From assembly GCA_031258915.1 (NCBI GenBank), contig JAIRMD010000015.1, positions 1-27,335 on the forward strand: 27,335 bases of DNA, given 5' to 3'. Made by a program: the position numbers and the translations under genes. A model generated the notes under the pieces. The model searched no databases. It was not told the origin of the DNA and saw only the letters and a program-made list of their open reading frames with translations. Positions 15,491 to 23,375 of the stretch are shown here, one piece after another; the first letter of the stretch is position 1, and each line of letters starts with the position of its first letter. The DNA comes from Prevotellaceae bacterium (GTDB taxonomy: Bacteria; Bacteroidota; Bacteroidia; Bacteroidales; UBA932).

Positions 15491-16135
15491 TTAGTTGGTA
15501 TTGAATTTTGCGTCGTCAATTTCTACGTTGAGCTGCTTTTCGAGCAGGCGAATGGTGGTAACGTCTCCGTTGCTTTCCTTCAGCGCTATCCGGTCGGTGG
15601 TATAATCTTTCAGGTTAAATGTTAGCGTAATGGAGGCAAACATTTTTTTCACCTCCCGCCGGACAGGTAGCAGCACAACCTCAAATTGCTCCGTACTTCT
15701 TTGGTATGACACCTCGAAGGTATTTTTATCGGTCAGCCCGCTACCGTTGATGCCGTTCATCATAACGCCGATCATCTCCTGAAAAAAGCGGTTCATTTTT
15801 GCGTCGCTTATGCGCTTACCTCCCGCCAGCATCAGCGCTTTTTTGTTGTTCAGGATAAAGGTGTATTCCGCCGGCGGAGCGTACTCCCATCGCAGGCAGC
15901 CATCCCGGCGGTAGTACATTTTTCCGGTTGATACCAGCTTATCGTTTAGCATGGACATTACCTTTGTCTGCTCAAAATCGCAAATCAAGCTTTTCATGCC
16001 CGCCGAGGCAGCCGCTATTTGCTGCAGCGTCAATAGCTGCTCCTCCTGAGCTGCGGCAGCTTCGTCCTGCGCACCGGCATTAGCGCAGCAAGCCAGCATC
16101 AGCGCCGCTAAAAAAATGTTTTTTATTTGTGCCAT
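15491..16135 (-). CDS. lolA: LolA-like outer-membrane lipoprotein carrier
   Basis: This 214-residue protein starts with a signal peptide (about residues 1-22, ending ANAGAQ) and continues with the LolA fold pattern: SLICDFEQTK near 50-59, a GKMYYRRDGCLRWEY stretch near 72-86 and repeated strand segments. LolA carries lipid-modified cargo across the periplasm. LolA homologues are regular members of aryl polyene clusters and are thought to carry the pigment lipid from the MMPL exporter to the outer membrane. It probably is a pathway-dedicated copy rather than the housekeeping one, since it lies in the middle of the operon. A 69-base gap separates it from the small transporter gene before it, without a recognised promoter. 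Confidence 0.9.
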   Translation of the reverse strand: MAQIKNIFLAALMLACCANAGAQDEAAAAQEEQLLTLQQIAAASAGMKSLICDFEQTKVMSMLNDKLVSTGKMYYRRDGCLRWEYAPPAEYTFILNNKKALMLAGGKRISDAKMNRFFQEMIGVMMNGINGSGLTDKNTFEVSYQRSTEQFEVVLLPVRREVKKMFASITLTFNLKDYTTDRIALKESNGDVTTIRLLEKQLNVEIDDAKFNTN

Positions 16136-16204
16136 ATTTACATCGTGCTTGTAGTTGAGTAAACTTGAATTTTTAGCTCCTAACTTCTGCGGCTGCGCTT
16201 TGCG

Positions 16205-16558
16205 CTACCTTGCGATTATGGTAACGCCTGCCATTATCAGCACAACGCCAATCCAGTGGCTTACCGGCACCGTTTCGTGAAAAATATAGATAGCCGCCAA
16301 CATCCCAAAAATGTAGCTGATGCTTGTGATCGGGTAGGCCACCGAAAAATCAAAATACTTAATGATGTACAGCCACAAAAAGGTGCCCGCTACCATGCAC
16401 AACCCCGAAGAAATCATATACCAGCTTGCAAACAAATTCCGAAAAAATTCCCACTTGAGGCTGAATTTATCGAAAGAATTCATCGCCAACTTCAAAAAAA
16501 CTTGCCCTCCGGCAAAAAACAGGCACTGTATAGTCGATAGCAGAATTATTTTCCACAT
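16205..16558 (-). CDS. Small EamA/SMR-type four-helix membrane protein
   Basis: This 117-residue protein has four hydrophobic segments (about 2-22, 47-67, 73-93, 99-116). The first ends with GGQVFLKLAM, which resembles the GQ-x-x-x-K motif of ArnE/ArnF and EamA half-transporters rather than the conserved Glu of multidrug SMR pumps. ArnE/F flip a sugar-bearing polyprenyl phosphate. With a polyprenol-type GT2 encoded in the same operon, a flippase role for a glycolipid intermediate is a fair guess. Its start overlaps the end of the degenerate ketosynthase gene by 13 bases, supporting translational coupling. It may act as a homodimer, since only one such gene is seen. Confidence 0.85.
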   Translation of the reverse strand: MWKIILLSTIQCLFFAGGQVFLKLAMNSFDKFSLKWEFFRNLFASWYMISSGLCMVAGTFLWLYIIKYFDFSVAYPITSISYIFGMLAAIYIFHETVPVSHWIGVVLIMAGVTIIAR

Positions 16559-17598
16559 GCCGATAAAAGTATAAATGAATGATTTTTTCCTTCGAGCTGG
16601 TTGTAGAGCAAGATATGCTTTACGCCGCGCTGCTCTCCGCTTTCGCGGTCAACAAAAAGGTGCGCCGGGATACGCTGCTGGGAAAGGCATACGGCCGCTG
16701 CATATATTCCCAGCCCCGACGCGGTGTATGACTCCCCAAACAGGTGCTTGTAGCGAAGCAATTTTTTACCCGGAAACAGCGCAGGGCAAATGCCTGCGTA
16801 TATTTGGTCGTTAGCCTGCTGTCCGCTAACTCCCACCATCACGTTGTCGATTTCCTCCCAGCTGCACTGAGCGCGTTGCAGCAGCCGGTTGAGCATTTGC
16901 CGCAAAGCTTCGTCGTTGGGGCAGTACTCCACTTCTACTCCGCGCAGGCGGCAGAGGGTACTCTCCTTTGGGGTTGTCGCCAGCATCATGCTAAGGGCAA
17001 CCTCGCCGCTAAAGCCGTTCACGGCATGACCCAGATAGCCTGTACGTTTGAGCATTGTAAAGTGGGTGGGCGTCATTTCGTCGTGTGCGCCTACCAGCGC
17101 AGTCTGTATCCGGTTGCTCTCCAGCTGCACAAAAACGTCCGTGAGCGCACACTCAAAGGAGGTGGCTTTGTGAGCGTACGTGGAGTTATACCCGTGGCAG
17201 CGCACATCTATGGCTATAAGCGAGCCGATGGTGTTGTGCGTGGAGTGCATAAAGTGGGTTGGCTTGAGCATCGCCTCCATTTCACCCTTGCGCGCCAACG
17301 TATCCAAAAACAGCTCGGTGTTCTCAATGCAGCCCAAGCCTGTTGCGGTAACAATCGCGTCGAGCTTGGCGTCGCCTATCGCCGCTGTTACCTGCCGCGA
17401 GGTAACCAGGGCGCGCTTCAGGATTTTTCCCAAGCGACGCGCCGCGTTCGGCTCAAAGTACAGCTTGTAGTCCGGGTCTATGGAGCGCACGTAGGGCTTG
17501 CCGTAGGATACAGGAGCGTCCATCCACTCGTCGGTTAGCGGCGGTTGGACGGAAATTTGCTTTGCCGCCAGAATGTATATGTCGTTCACCTTGCTCAT
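16546..17598 (-). CDS. Degenerate ketosynthase / chain-length-factor-like protein
   Basis: This 350-residue protein has the thiolase-like fold of ketosynthases but not their catalytic set. Where active enzymes have TACxS it has KATSFEC (residues 144-150), with no Cys in the expected place, and where they have K-x4-GHT it has KHLFGESYTASG, with Glu at the His position. HNTIGSLIA near 121-129 supports the fold. It probably is the partner that shapes chain length or binds ACP in a heterodimer with the ketosynthase encoded just upstream. The genes overlap as ATGA at 17595-17598, which suits a fixed subunit ratio. Alternative: a decarboxylase-like or acyltransfer activity using Ser147. Confidence 0.87.
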   Translation of the reverse strand: MSKVNDIYILAAKQISVQPPLTDEWMDAPVSYGKPYVRSIDPDYKLYFEPNAARRLGKILKRALVTSRQVTAAIGDAKLDAIVTATGLGCIENTELFLDTLARKGEMEAMLKPTHFMHSTHNTIGSLIAIDVRCHGYNSTYAHKATSFECALTDVFVQLESNRIQTALVGAHDEMTPTHFTMLKRTGYLGHAVNGFSGEVALSMMLATTPKESTLCRLRGVEVEYCPNDEALRQMLNRLLQRAQCSWEEIDNVMVGVSGQQANDQIYAGICPALFPGKKLLRYKHLFGESYTASGLGIYAAAVCLSQQRIPAHLFVDRESGEQRGVKHILLYNQLEGKNHSFILLSACGK

Positions 17599-18791
17599 AG
17601 GCTTGAAAAAATAAGAGACGTTTCGTTTCCGCCAAAGCCAAACGAGTTGGAGAGCACGTGCCGTAGGGGTGTGCGCGGCGTTTCGTCGATGGCGGGCGTA
17701 AATTCAAGCTCCGGCATGGGCGATGCGAAGTTCAGGTTGACCGGAATAAAATTATGCTGCAACGCCAATATGGAGATAACGGCCTCCACCCCTCCCGCTG
17801 CGCTTGTAGTGTGCCCCGTAAACGATTTGGTTGACGAAACGGGAGGCGCTTCTTCGCCAAAAATTCTTTGTATTGCCCGGCCTTCGCTCAGGTCGTTATT
17901 CTCCGTCCCCGTTCCGTGCGCGTTGATGTAGCTAACGTCTTTGGGGGCGAGCTGCGCTACGTTGAGCGCCTTTGCCATCGAGAGGTAAGCGCCTTCGCCG
18001 TCGGGTGAGGACGTTGTTTGGTGGTAGGCGTCGCAGGTGTTGGCGTAGCCGGAGAGCAGGCATAGCGGCTTTACGCTCCGCCTGCGGAGCGTTTCCTCTG
18101 CCTCCAGCACCACGTATGCTGCGCCTTCGCCTAAGTTCAGCCCGGCGCGACGCGCGTCAAAGGGCTTGCACTGCTCACGGTCAAGTATCATTAGCGTATT
18201 AAACCCGTTCAGGTGGAACTTGGTGAGACATTCGCTACCGCCCGACACCACAACGTCGGCTCTGCCGTCGGCAATAAGCATGGCGCCGAGCATAATAGCG
18301 TTGGCTGACGAGGAGCACGCTGTGGAAATGGTTTGCACCGTCGAAAAAATGCCGAAATAGTCGGCAATCATTTCCGTGCAGGCGCCGCAATTGTGCATAG
18401 CGATGTAGGCGTTTTTCGTATCGTTTTCCAAAAAATCCAGGTAGTACTGCTCGCTTTTGTCCATTCCGCCTACGGTGGTACCGGAGATGAGCGCCACGCG
18501 CAGCCCGCTTTTGCCTTGTATCTGCGCATGCTCAAGCGCTTCGCGCACGGCAACCATACCCATGATTGATGTGCGCGTGGTTGCCTGTGATTCGGGAATA
18601 CCCAGCGCGCGCATCATCTCCTCGTTGGAGAGCTTCACCTCGCCAACGGGAAATTCCGTATGCAACGTGTTCAGGTAGCGCATAGGAGCAATGCCCGTGC
18701 GCCGCTCCCGCAGCGCGGTTAGCGTAGCTTCCCGGCCTACTCCCAGCGCCGATGCTATGCCAACGCCCGTTATCGCAACTTTTTTCAGCAT
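17595..18791 (-). CDS. 3-oxoacyl-ACP synthase (FabF-like), active type
   Basis: This 398-residue ketosynthase has the full catalytic set: Cys159 in STACSSS, His292 in NAHGTGT, and Lys322 with His327 in STKSFTGHTTSAAG. It joins malonyl-ACP to the growing chain by decarboxylative Claisen condensation. The ACP gene (18794-19051) stops 2 bases before its start and the degenerate ketosynthase overlaps its end by 4 bases, so ACP, synthase and partner form a coupled set. It is one of three active ketosynthases in the window; which one starts the chain and which extends it cannot be told from sequence. Confidence 0.93.
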   Translation of the reverse strand: MLKKVAITGVGIASALGVGREATLTALRERRTGIAPMRYLNTLHTEFPVGEVKLSNEEMMRALGIPESQATTRTSIMGMVAVREALEHAQIQGKSGLRVALISGTTVGGMDKSEQYYLDFLENDTKNAYIAMHNCGACTEMIADYFGIFSTVQTISTACSSSANAIMLGAMLIADGRADVVVSGGSECLTKFHLNGFNTLMILDREQCKPFDARRAGLNLGEGAAYVVLEAEETLRRRSVKPLCLLSGYANTCDAYHQTTSSPDGEGAYLSMAKALNVAQLAPKDVSYINAHGTGTENNDLSEGRAIQRIFGEEAPPVSSTKSFTGHTTSAAGGVEAVISILALQHNFIPVNLNFASPMPELEFTPAIDETPRTPLRHVLSNSFGFGGNETSLIFSSL

Positions 18792-18793
18792 GC

Positions 18794-19051
18794 TTACTTG
18801 GTTCTGTTGGCGTGAATGTACGTTGCCATTACGCGAATAGATTTGAAAATCTCGCGACCCTGCGCAGGGTCTTTCAGCTTGATGCCGTAGAGCTTTTCCA
18901 TGAGCACAATCAGCTCAAGAGCGTCTATGGAGTCCAGCCCAAGCCCCTCGCCAAACAGCGGAGCATCGTCGGCAATGTCCCCCGGCGCTACATCTTCCAA
19001 ATTTAAAACGTTAATAATCTCTTGCTTCAGCTGCAAAATCAACTCTTCCAT
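18794..19051 (-). CDS. Acyl carrier protein
   Basis: This 85-residue acidic protein has the ACP signature GLGLDSIDALEL; Ser41 would carry the phosphopantetheine arm. It would hold the chain while ketosynthase, reductase and dehydratase act. It is the second of two ACPs in the locus and sits directly before a ketosynthase gene with 2 bases between. It differs from the other ACP (23376-23624) enough to suggest division of labour, for example one for priming and one for elongation; that is inference. A 171-base gap precedes it. Confidence 0.93.
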   Translation of the reverse strand: MEELILQLKQEIINVLNLEDVAPGDIADDAPLFGEGLGLDSIDALELIVLMEKLYGIKLKDPAQGREIFKSIRVMATYIHANRTK

Positions 19052-19222
19052 ATTTTTTTTAATTGTTTAGTTAATAGTTACTTCTACGGGCTAAGGGGGA
19101 TGGCAATGCTCCATTTTCCCTGTTGATAGCTATTTTTCATTTTTAAGGGTGTTCGGCGAGCTCGCTAACGTTCGGTTGACAAAATGTCGACAGCATAGCA
19201 GCTAATTCTCAACTTTTCATTT
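19052..19222 (-). other. Intergenic gap of 171 bases, possible internal promoter or processing region
   Basis: This is the longest stretch without a gene in the window. It separates the half-ketosynthase gene from the ACP gene. It holds two near copies of TAAAAATGAAAA (minus strand), a perfect 10-base palindrome GCGAGCTCGC near 19157, and a TGTCGACA palindrome. No TAnnTTTG element was seen. A short reading frame of 17 codons is present on the minus strand but there is no support for it being a gene. Confidence 0.5.
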
Positions 19223-19783
19223 TTAGCGCCTCTCAACCAGCTCCATAAAAGCCTCGCACGTTCCCTCAAAACATTCTACCCATGCCGCAAGCGCCATGCG
19301 GGTATGCTTGTCGCAAAAGGCCTGCTCCACCGTTTGGGACATTTGCTGCGCGTCTCGCTCCCGGCATACGTAAAAAGAGGTTTCCCCAAAAAACTTATTG
19401 CGGATAGCTATTTCTCCGGTAACGATGTTCGGCAGCGTATAAACGAAAGCCGAAGGGCTTGGATAGTAGCTTTCCTCGTGCTGTATCGTTGCCTGATATG
19501 CAACATCCGTGTCTAACGACGAGCTACGGTTAAAGCAAATAATCGCTACATCTTCTCGCGGCGTAAAGCGCGGCTGCTCGTCCATTAAAATCAGCTCCGA
19601 CGCCAAAAAACCCAGCTTCGAGAGGGCGTCCATCTTGAAGAATTTTGGGTAATCTACCTTGAGAGACCGGTACAGCGCCGTGAGGAATTGTCCGCTCTCT
19701 GCTGCGGCTACCGGAAACGGTTTCCCGTTCACCGACGCCTGCTTGTCCGTCACATGGCTATATTTTTTTACTGCGTATGGCAT
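19223..19783 (-). CDS. Half-size ketosynthase-like protein (Ketoacyl-synt_2 type)
   Basis: This 186-residue protein is shorter than a full ketosynthase, yet the stretch PSAFVYTLPNIVTGEIAIRN (near 108-127) and the following KFFGETSFYV match the N-terminal half of the ketosynthase fold. No catalytic Cys motif follows. This is the pattern of Ketoacyl-synt_2 proteins, including ApeC-type partners of aryl polyene ketosynthases. It likely forms a heterodimer with the ketosynthase encoded just upstream, whose stop it overlaps by 16 bases. It would act as a chain-length-type subunit. An unrelated role is possible since identity is by pattern only. Confidence 0.8.
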   Translation of the reverse strand: MPYAVKKYSHVTDKQASVNGKPFPVAAAESGQFLTALYRSLKVDYPKFFKMDALSKLGFLASELILMDEQPRFTPREDVAIICFNRSSSLDTDVAYQATIQHEESYYPSPSAFVYTLPNIVTGEIAIRNKFFGETSFYVCRERDAQQMSQTVEQAFCDKHTRMALAAWVECFEGTCEAFMELVERR

Positions 19784-20949
19784 GGTGGCGTTCTTTTTGT
19801 ATTTTTCTTAAACAGCAGCGCGGCGTTGCATCCGCCAAACCCCGAAAGCATTTTTATGAAGAATGTTTTCTCCGTATGGGTAATTTTGTCAACCACGTTG
19901 AGCGGGCGCTCCTTCTCTCCACATTTAAACCCGTGCGTAGGAAGCACAGCCTCGTTCGCCAGCGCGTGAGCCGAAATAATGCTTTCCAAAACGCCCGCCG
20001 CCCCCAGCGTGTGCCCGAAGTAACCTTTCAGGCTGTTCACGCTGACGGCGCTCAACCCGGCGCTGGCGAGGGCAACCGCCTCCATGCTGTCGTTGTAGGC
20101 TGTGGCCGTACCGTGCGCGTTGATGAACGCAAGGTCACCCGGCGCGACTTCCTGCAGCAAAATTTGCAGGGCGCGAAGGCAGCCTTCGCCTGTTCGCGAC
20201 GGACCCGAAATGTGGTTGGCGTCGTTGCGTATGGCGCCATGTAGCAGCAAAGCTTCCCCTGCTTCTTCTTTCCCGTCCGTCCGCCTGTAAATTATGGCGG
20301 CGGCGGCTTCGCCCAGGTTAAGCCCTGCACGGTCAACATCAAACGGACGGCACATCTCCGGCGACAATGCCTTGAGCGACTGAAAACCGGAAACGATAAA
20401 CTTCGATAGCATCTCTACCCCTACCACCACAGCGTAGCTGTACGCTCCTGTTTCCAGCTCCCGCATGGCGGCAATTTGTGCGCAAGCCCCCGATATGCAG
20501 GCGTTGGAAACAACCAACGGCTCGTTGGCGTTTCCAAAGAACTCCGCTATCAGCCGAGCGGTGTGCCAAAGGTAGATGTGGTCGCGGCTAAACCCCTTTT
20601 CATTTTCGTCGAGCAGGTGTACGTTTCCCTTGGTGGACGAAAGAATAAACAAAACATCCGCGCCGGAAAGGTCAACTTGCGCCTGCGCCGCTGCATTGCC
20701 AACGGACAGAATAGCCGCCTTTTCGAGCATCGTATAGCCATCCGCGCGGGGGCTGAGGTCTGCAAAGCTATCCGACAGCCTTTCCCGGTCAATCATCGAA
20801 GCCATTAGCGGCTCCGGCAAGCCCACGAAAGGGCTGCACAGGCGCACCCCCGACTGCCCCGACTCAACAGCCCGGTAGTTCTCGTCGGTTGTAAATCCCA
20901 GCGATGAAATAATATTATCGCCTGCTATCGCTATCACAGCACCCCCCAT
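19768..20949 (-). CDS. 3-oxoacyl-ACP synthase, active type
   Basis: This ketosynthase (393 residues from the chosen start) has Cys151 in NACISG, His279 in NAHGTAT, and Lys308 with His313 in NSLKGYFGHTLGAAG, so the active site is complete. It would extend the ACP-bound chain together with the half-size partner whose gene overlaps its end. The start is not certain: an ATG at 20988 lies deep in the thioesterase gene; the ATG at 20949 overlaps it by 16 bases; a GTG at 20937 overlaps its TGA as GTGA, follows a run of six G, and would begin the protein right at the first core strand (VIAIAGDN). The ATG at 20949 was taken as the middle choice. Confidence 0.9.
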   Translation of the reverse strand: MGGAVIAIAGDNIISSLGFTTDENYRAVESGQSGVRLCSPFVGLPEPLMASMIDRERLSDSFADLSPRADGYTMLEKAAILSVGNAAAQAQVDLSGADVLFILSSTKGNVHLLDENEKGFSRDHIYLWHTARLIAEFFGNANEPLVVSNACISGACAQIAAMRELETGAYSYAVVVGVEMLSKFIVSGFQSLKALSPEMCRPFDVDRAGLNLGEAAAAIIYRRTDGKEEAGEALLLHGAIRNDANHISGPSRTGEGCLRALQILLQEVAPGDLAFINAHGTATAYNDSMEAVALASAGLSAVSVNSLKGYFGHTLGAAGVLESIISAHALANEAVLPTHGFKCGEKERPLNVVDKITHTEKTFFIKMLSGFGGCNAALLFKKNTKRTPPCHTQ

Positions 20950-21359
20950 TTTTGCTTCCACTCCTCGTAAAACGGAGGATTTGTCCATACCAGCTGGCGC
21001 TGCCTGTCCAAAAAAACCTGAGTAGAGGAGCCGGTAGCCACCAGCGACCCGTCGGCAGCATCAAATATTTCGTAATCAAAAACTATCTTTGCCGCCTCCG
21101 TATTACGATAGGTAATATCTATGCGGGCTTTTTTGCCGTAAATCAGCGGTTTTTTGTAGCTAAACCTCAAATCAACCAAAGGCGCATAGTAGCCGTTGCC
21201 AAAAATATCGAGGTAGCCAAGCGCATATTTTGTACCAAAAGCCTCCCGCGCATCTTCAAAATACAGCGCATACGATCCATGCCAAACAATATTCATGGAG
21301 TCCACCTCGCTAAAGCGAACGGCTATTTCTTTGGAGGCTGTGAGGATGTTGTTAGTCAT
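20934..21359 (-). CDS. 4-hydroxybenzoyl-CoA thioesterase-like hotdog protein
   Basis: This 141-residue protein belongs to the 4HBT/YbgC thioesterase group. RFSEVDSMNIVWHGSYALYFEDARE (residues 15-39) carries the catalytic Asp20 and the typical His-Gly and Tyr-Phe-Glu positions. It would cut acyl-CoA or acyl-ACP thioesters. Thioesterases of this kind recur in aryl polyene clusters, where they may release finished chains or remove stalled ones. Its end overlaps the ketosynthase gene and it begins 5 bases after the methyltransferase-like gene, so it is tightly embedded in the operon. Confidence 0.92.
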   Translation of the reverse strand: MTNNILTASKEIAVRFSEVDSMNIVWHGSYALYFEDAREAFGTKYALGYLDIFGNGYYAPLVDLRFSYKKPLIYGKKARIDITYRNTEAAKIVFDYEIFDAADGSLVATGSSTQVFLDRQRQLVWTNPPFYEEWKQKWGVL

Positions 21360-21364
21360 TATTT

Positions 21365-22474
21365 TTACGCCGCGTTATTTGTTTTATCCTGCTTTTTTCT
21401 GCATACCAAAATAGAATGTCCTTTTTCCAGCCCGTCGTGAATTTTCTCTATCGTTAGCCCTGCCGCCTCTACGCAGCGTATCATGTCGTCGGAGTGGTAC
21501 ATTTTGCTGTTGCCGTTCGCCATCGCGGTAAAGTACAGGCTAATTTGCGTCAGGCAGTAGGCAGCCGCTTCAAACCGTTGCCTGTCCCAGAACGTTTCCA
21601 TGATGAAGAGTAGCGTGTTGCTACTCATTGCGGCGGCAGCGCGCGTGAGTATGCTTGTTACCTCTTCCTCCGAAAAGCAATCAAGGAATTGGCTCATCCA
21701 AATAGCGTCGAAGCCTGTCGGGAACGGCGTTTTTTCGTCCAGCAGGTTTGCGCCGTAACCGGAAATCCTGTCGGCGCCGGGGCTGCCGGCGGTTTGCTTT
21801 TTCATCAGCTCCAGCTGCTGCGGAAGGTCTATGATGGTAACCTTCACGTCGGGGTTGTAGGCAACGCAGCGCAAGGCCCACCGCCCGGTGTTCCCGCCTA
21901 CGTCGAGCAGGGTGCGCGGCTGGTGGGCAAAAACAATTTTCAGGGCTTCATCAAACGAGCAGTCAGAGTAAAAATGGTCAAACGCAAGCCAGCTCCTCTG
22001 CGCCTGCTCGGGCAAGCTCGACAAGCCTTCGTACAGGGTGCTCCAGCTGCCAAACGTTTTCAAGCCCTCCGGCTTTCCGTTGAGCAACGCCTCCTCCAGC
22101 TTAAACCAGCCCAGATAGTTGACGTCGTGGTTAAAATCCATGTTCACATTTACCAGCGGGTCGTTGAGCAAAAACCATCCGGCTTTGGAGATTTCAAAGC
22201 GTCCTTCCTTGCAGAGCACAGCGCCGATGGTGAGGGAGGCCTCCAGCAGCACCTGCGCCGCGTAGCGCGAAAGCTTGGCTTTTTCGGCAACCTCGTCCAG
22301 CGTCAAACCCTTTTGGGCGTCTACCAGCATTTGCAAAATTCCAAACTTTACCATCAGCCGCGATACCTGAAAAACTACGGGGCCAAAAGATATTTCGTGC
22401 GCCAGCCGCTGTGCGCTTAGCGCTGTCATCTGCTCGGCAGAGTACTTTTTTTCTAAGTCAGGGAATAGGTTCAT
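21365..22474 (-). CDS. O-methyltransferase family 2-like SAM-dependent protein
   Basis: This 369-residue protein has an N-terminal winged-helix dimerisation region (LTLDEVAEKAKLSRYAAQVLLEASL) and a SAM-binding core with LLDVGGNTGRWA near 188-199 and VTIIDLPQQ. That is the layout of plant-type and polyketide O-methyltransferases. Where the family usually has the catalytic His of LHDW, this one reads QFLDCFSEEE, so the base seems to be missing. It may methylate another group or act without methyl transfer. The start at 22474 was chosen because it begins with MNLFPDL and overlaps the acyltransferase gene by only 17 bases; an ATG at 22546 would add 24 residues out of character with the family. 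Confidence 0.88.
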   Translation of the reverse strand: MNLFPDLEKKYSAEQMTALSAQRLAHEISFGPVVFQVSRLMVKFGILQMLVDAQKGLTLDEVAEKAKLSRYAAQVLLEASLTIGAVLCKEGRFEISKAGWFLLNDPLVNVNMDFNHDVNYLGWFKLEEALLNGKPEGLKTFGSWSTLYEGLSSLPEQAQRSWLAFDHFYSDCSFDEALKIVFAHQPRTLLDVGGNTGRWALRCVAYNPDVKVTIIDLPQQLELMKKQTAGSPGADRISGYGANLLDEKTPFPTGFDAIWMSQFLDCFSEEEVTSILTRAAAAMSSNTLLFIMETFWDRQRFEAAAYCLTQISLYFTAMANGNSKMYHSDDMIRCVEAAGLTIEKIHDGLEKGHSILVCRKKQDKTNNAA

Positions 22475-23372
22475 TTTTCCAAAAATTATAGTAGTTAAAC
22501 CACTGCGTGGGGTACTGCCGTACAATGGCCTCCAGCTCGCCTGCAAACGAGCGGACGTAGCGCTCCGTTTTTTCGCGCTTCGTCAGCTCCTCGCCCGGCG
22601 CTGCGTCTGCCTTTATCGGTTTTACGTGCACCTTATATTTTTTGTACGATTCTTTCATCACAAATACAGCAATCGCCTCTACGTCAAAGTGAGTAGCTAA
22701 GGCAAATGCGCCAACCGGAAAATCGGCTTTCCCGTTGAGAAAATCGCACGTTATGCTTTTTGGCGACCCCAAGCTCCTGTCGCAGGACATGCTCACCACC
22801 TCGCCGCTTTGCAGGGCAGCGCACGCGGTAAATATGTGCGACATGTCGTCCGCTATAGGAATGAGGCGGATGTTGTTGCTTCTCAGCATCTTCGTTCTGT
22901 TGCGCCGAACTACCTCCGTTTCGCCGGAGTATACCAGCGCATTTATTGCCTTACCCTCCGAATGGAGCAGATACCCGCTAATCTCAAAGTTCCCAACGTG
23001 CGATCCGGCCACTATAAAGCCCTTACTGCCGCTTGCCAAGCTTCGGAAATGCTCGTTACCCGTTATTTCCACCTCAAAAATATCTTTCTTTCCGGCAAAA
23101 ACGGCAAAGCGGTCCAGTATAACCTGTCCAAAAGCAAAATGGTTTTTGTACGTGCAGCCAAAAGATTTCCACGCCGAATAGCCGAATTGGATTCTGAAAA
23201 AATGGTATATCGCCCTGCAATTTTTATTCGAAAGCAGCATGTAGAAAAGCGCCACCAGCGCCATTATGCAATACAGCATCCGGATGTTTAGCAATTTGAA
23301 CAGAACAATAAGCGCATGTTGTCCTAAAAAGCCTCCGCCGGTATTTCCTTTCCATTCGCGGCTTTTCGTCAT
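22458..23372 (-). CDS. LpxL/HtrB-like lysophospholipid acyltransferase
   Basis: This 304-residue protein has a membrane helix near residues 31-48 and the catalytic GSHVGNFE motif, with His125 and Glu130 in HX4E spacing, as in lauroyl acyltransferases of lipid A synthesis. It would transfer an acyl chain from ACP to a lipid acceptor at the cytoplasmic face. In aryl polyene clusters such a protein is thought to help attach the polyene to its lipid anchor; the acceptor here is unknown. It begins 3 bases after the ACP gene, which suits direct delivery of the acyl-ACP. Confidence 0.92.
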   Translation of the reverse strand: MTKSREWKGNTGGGFLGQHALIVLFKLLNIRMLYCIMALVALFYMLLSNKNCRAIYHFFRIQFGYSAWKSFGCTYKNHFAFGQVILDRFAVFAGKKDIFEVEITGNEHFRSLASGSKGFIVAGSHVGNFEISGYLLHSEGKAINALVYSGETEVVRRNRTKMLRSNNIRLIPIADDMSHIFTACAALQSGEVVSMSCDRSLGSPKSITCDFLNGKADFPVGAFALATHFDVEAIAVFVMKESYKKYKVHVKPIKADAAPGEELTKREKTERYVRSFAGELEAIVRQYPTQWFNYYNFWKNEPIP

Positions 23373-23375
23373 GGC

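Noticed and set aside
16744..17538. A 264-codon plus-strand frame opposite the degenerate ketosynthase
   Set aside because: Antisense to a gene whose frame overlaps its neighbours in operon style; no recognisable domain.
19052..19222. A 17-codon minus-strand reading frame in the 171-base gap
   Set aside because: Too short, no ribosome site or conservation evidence visible.
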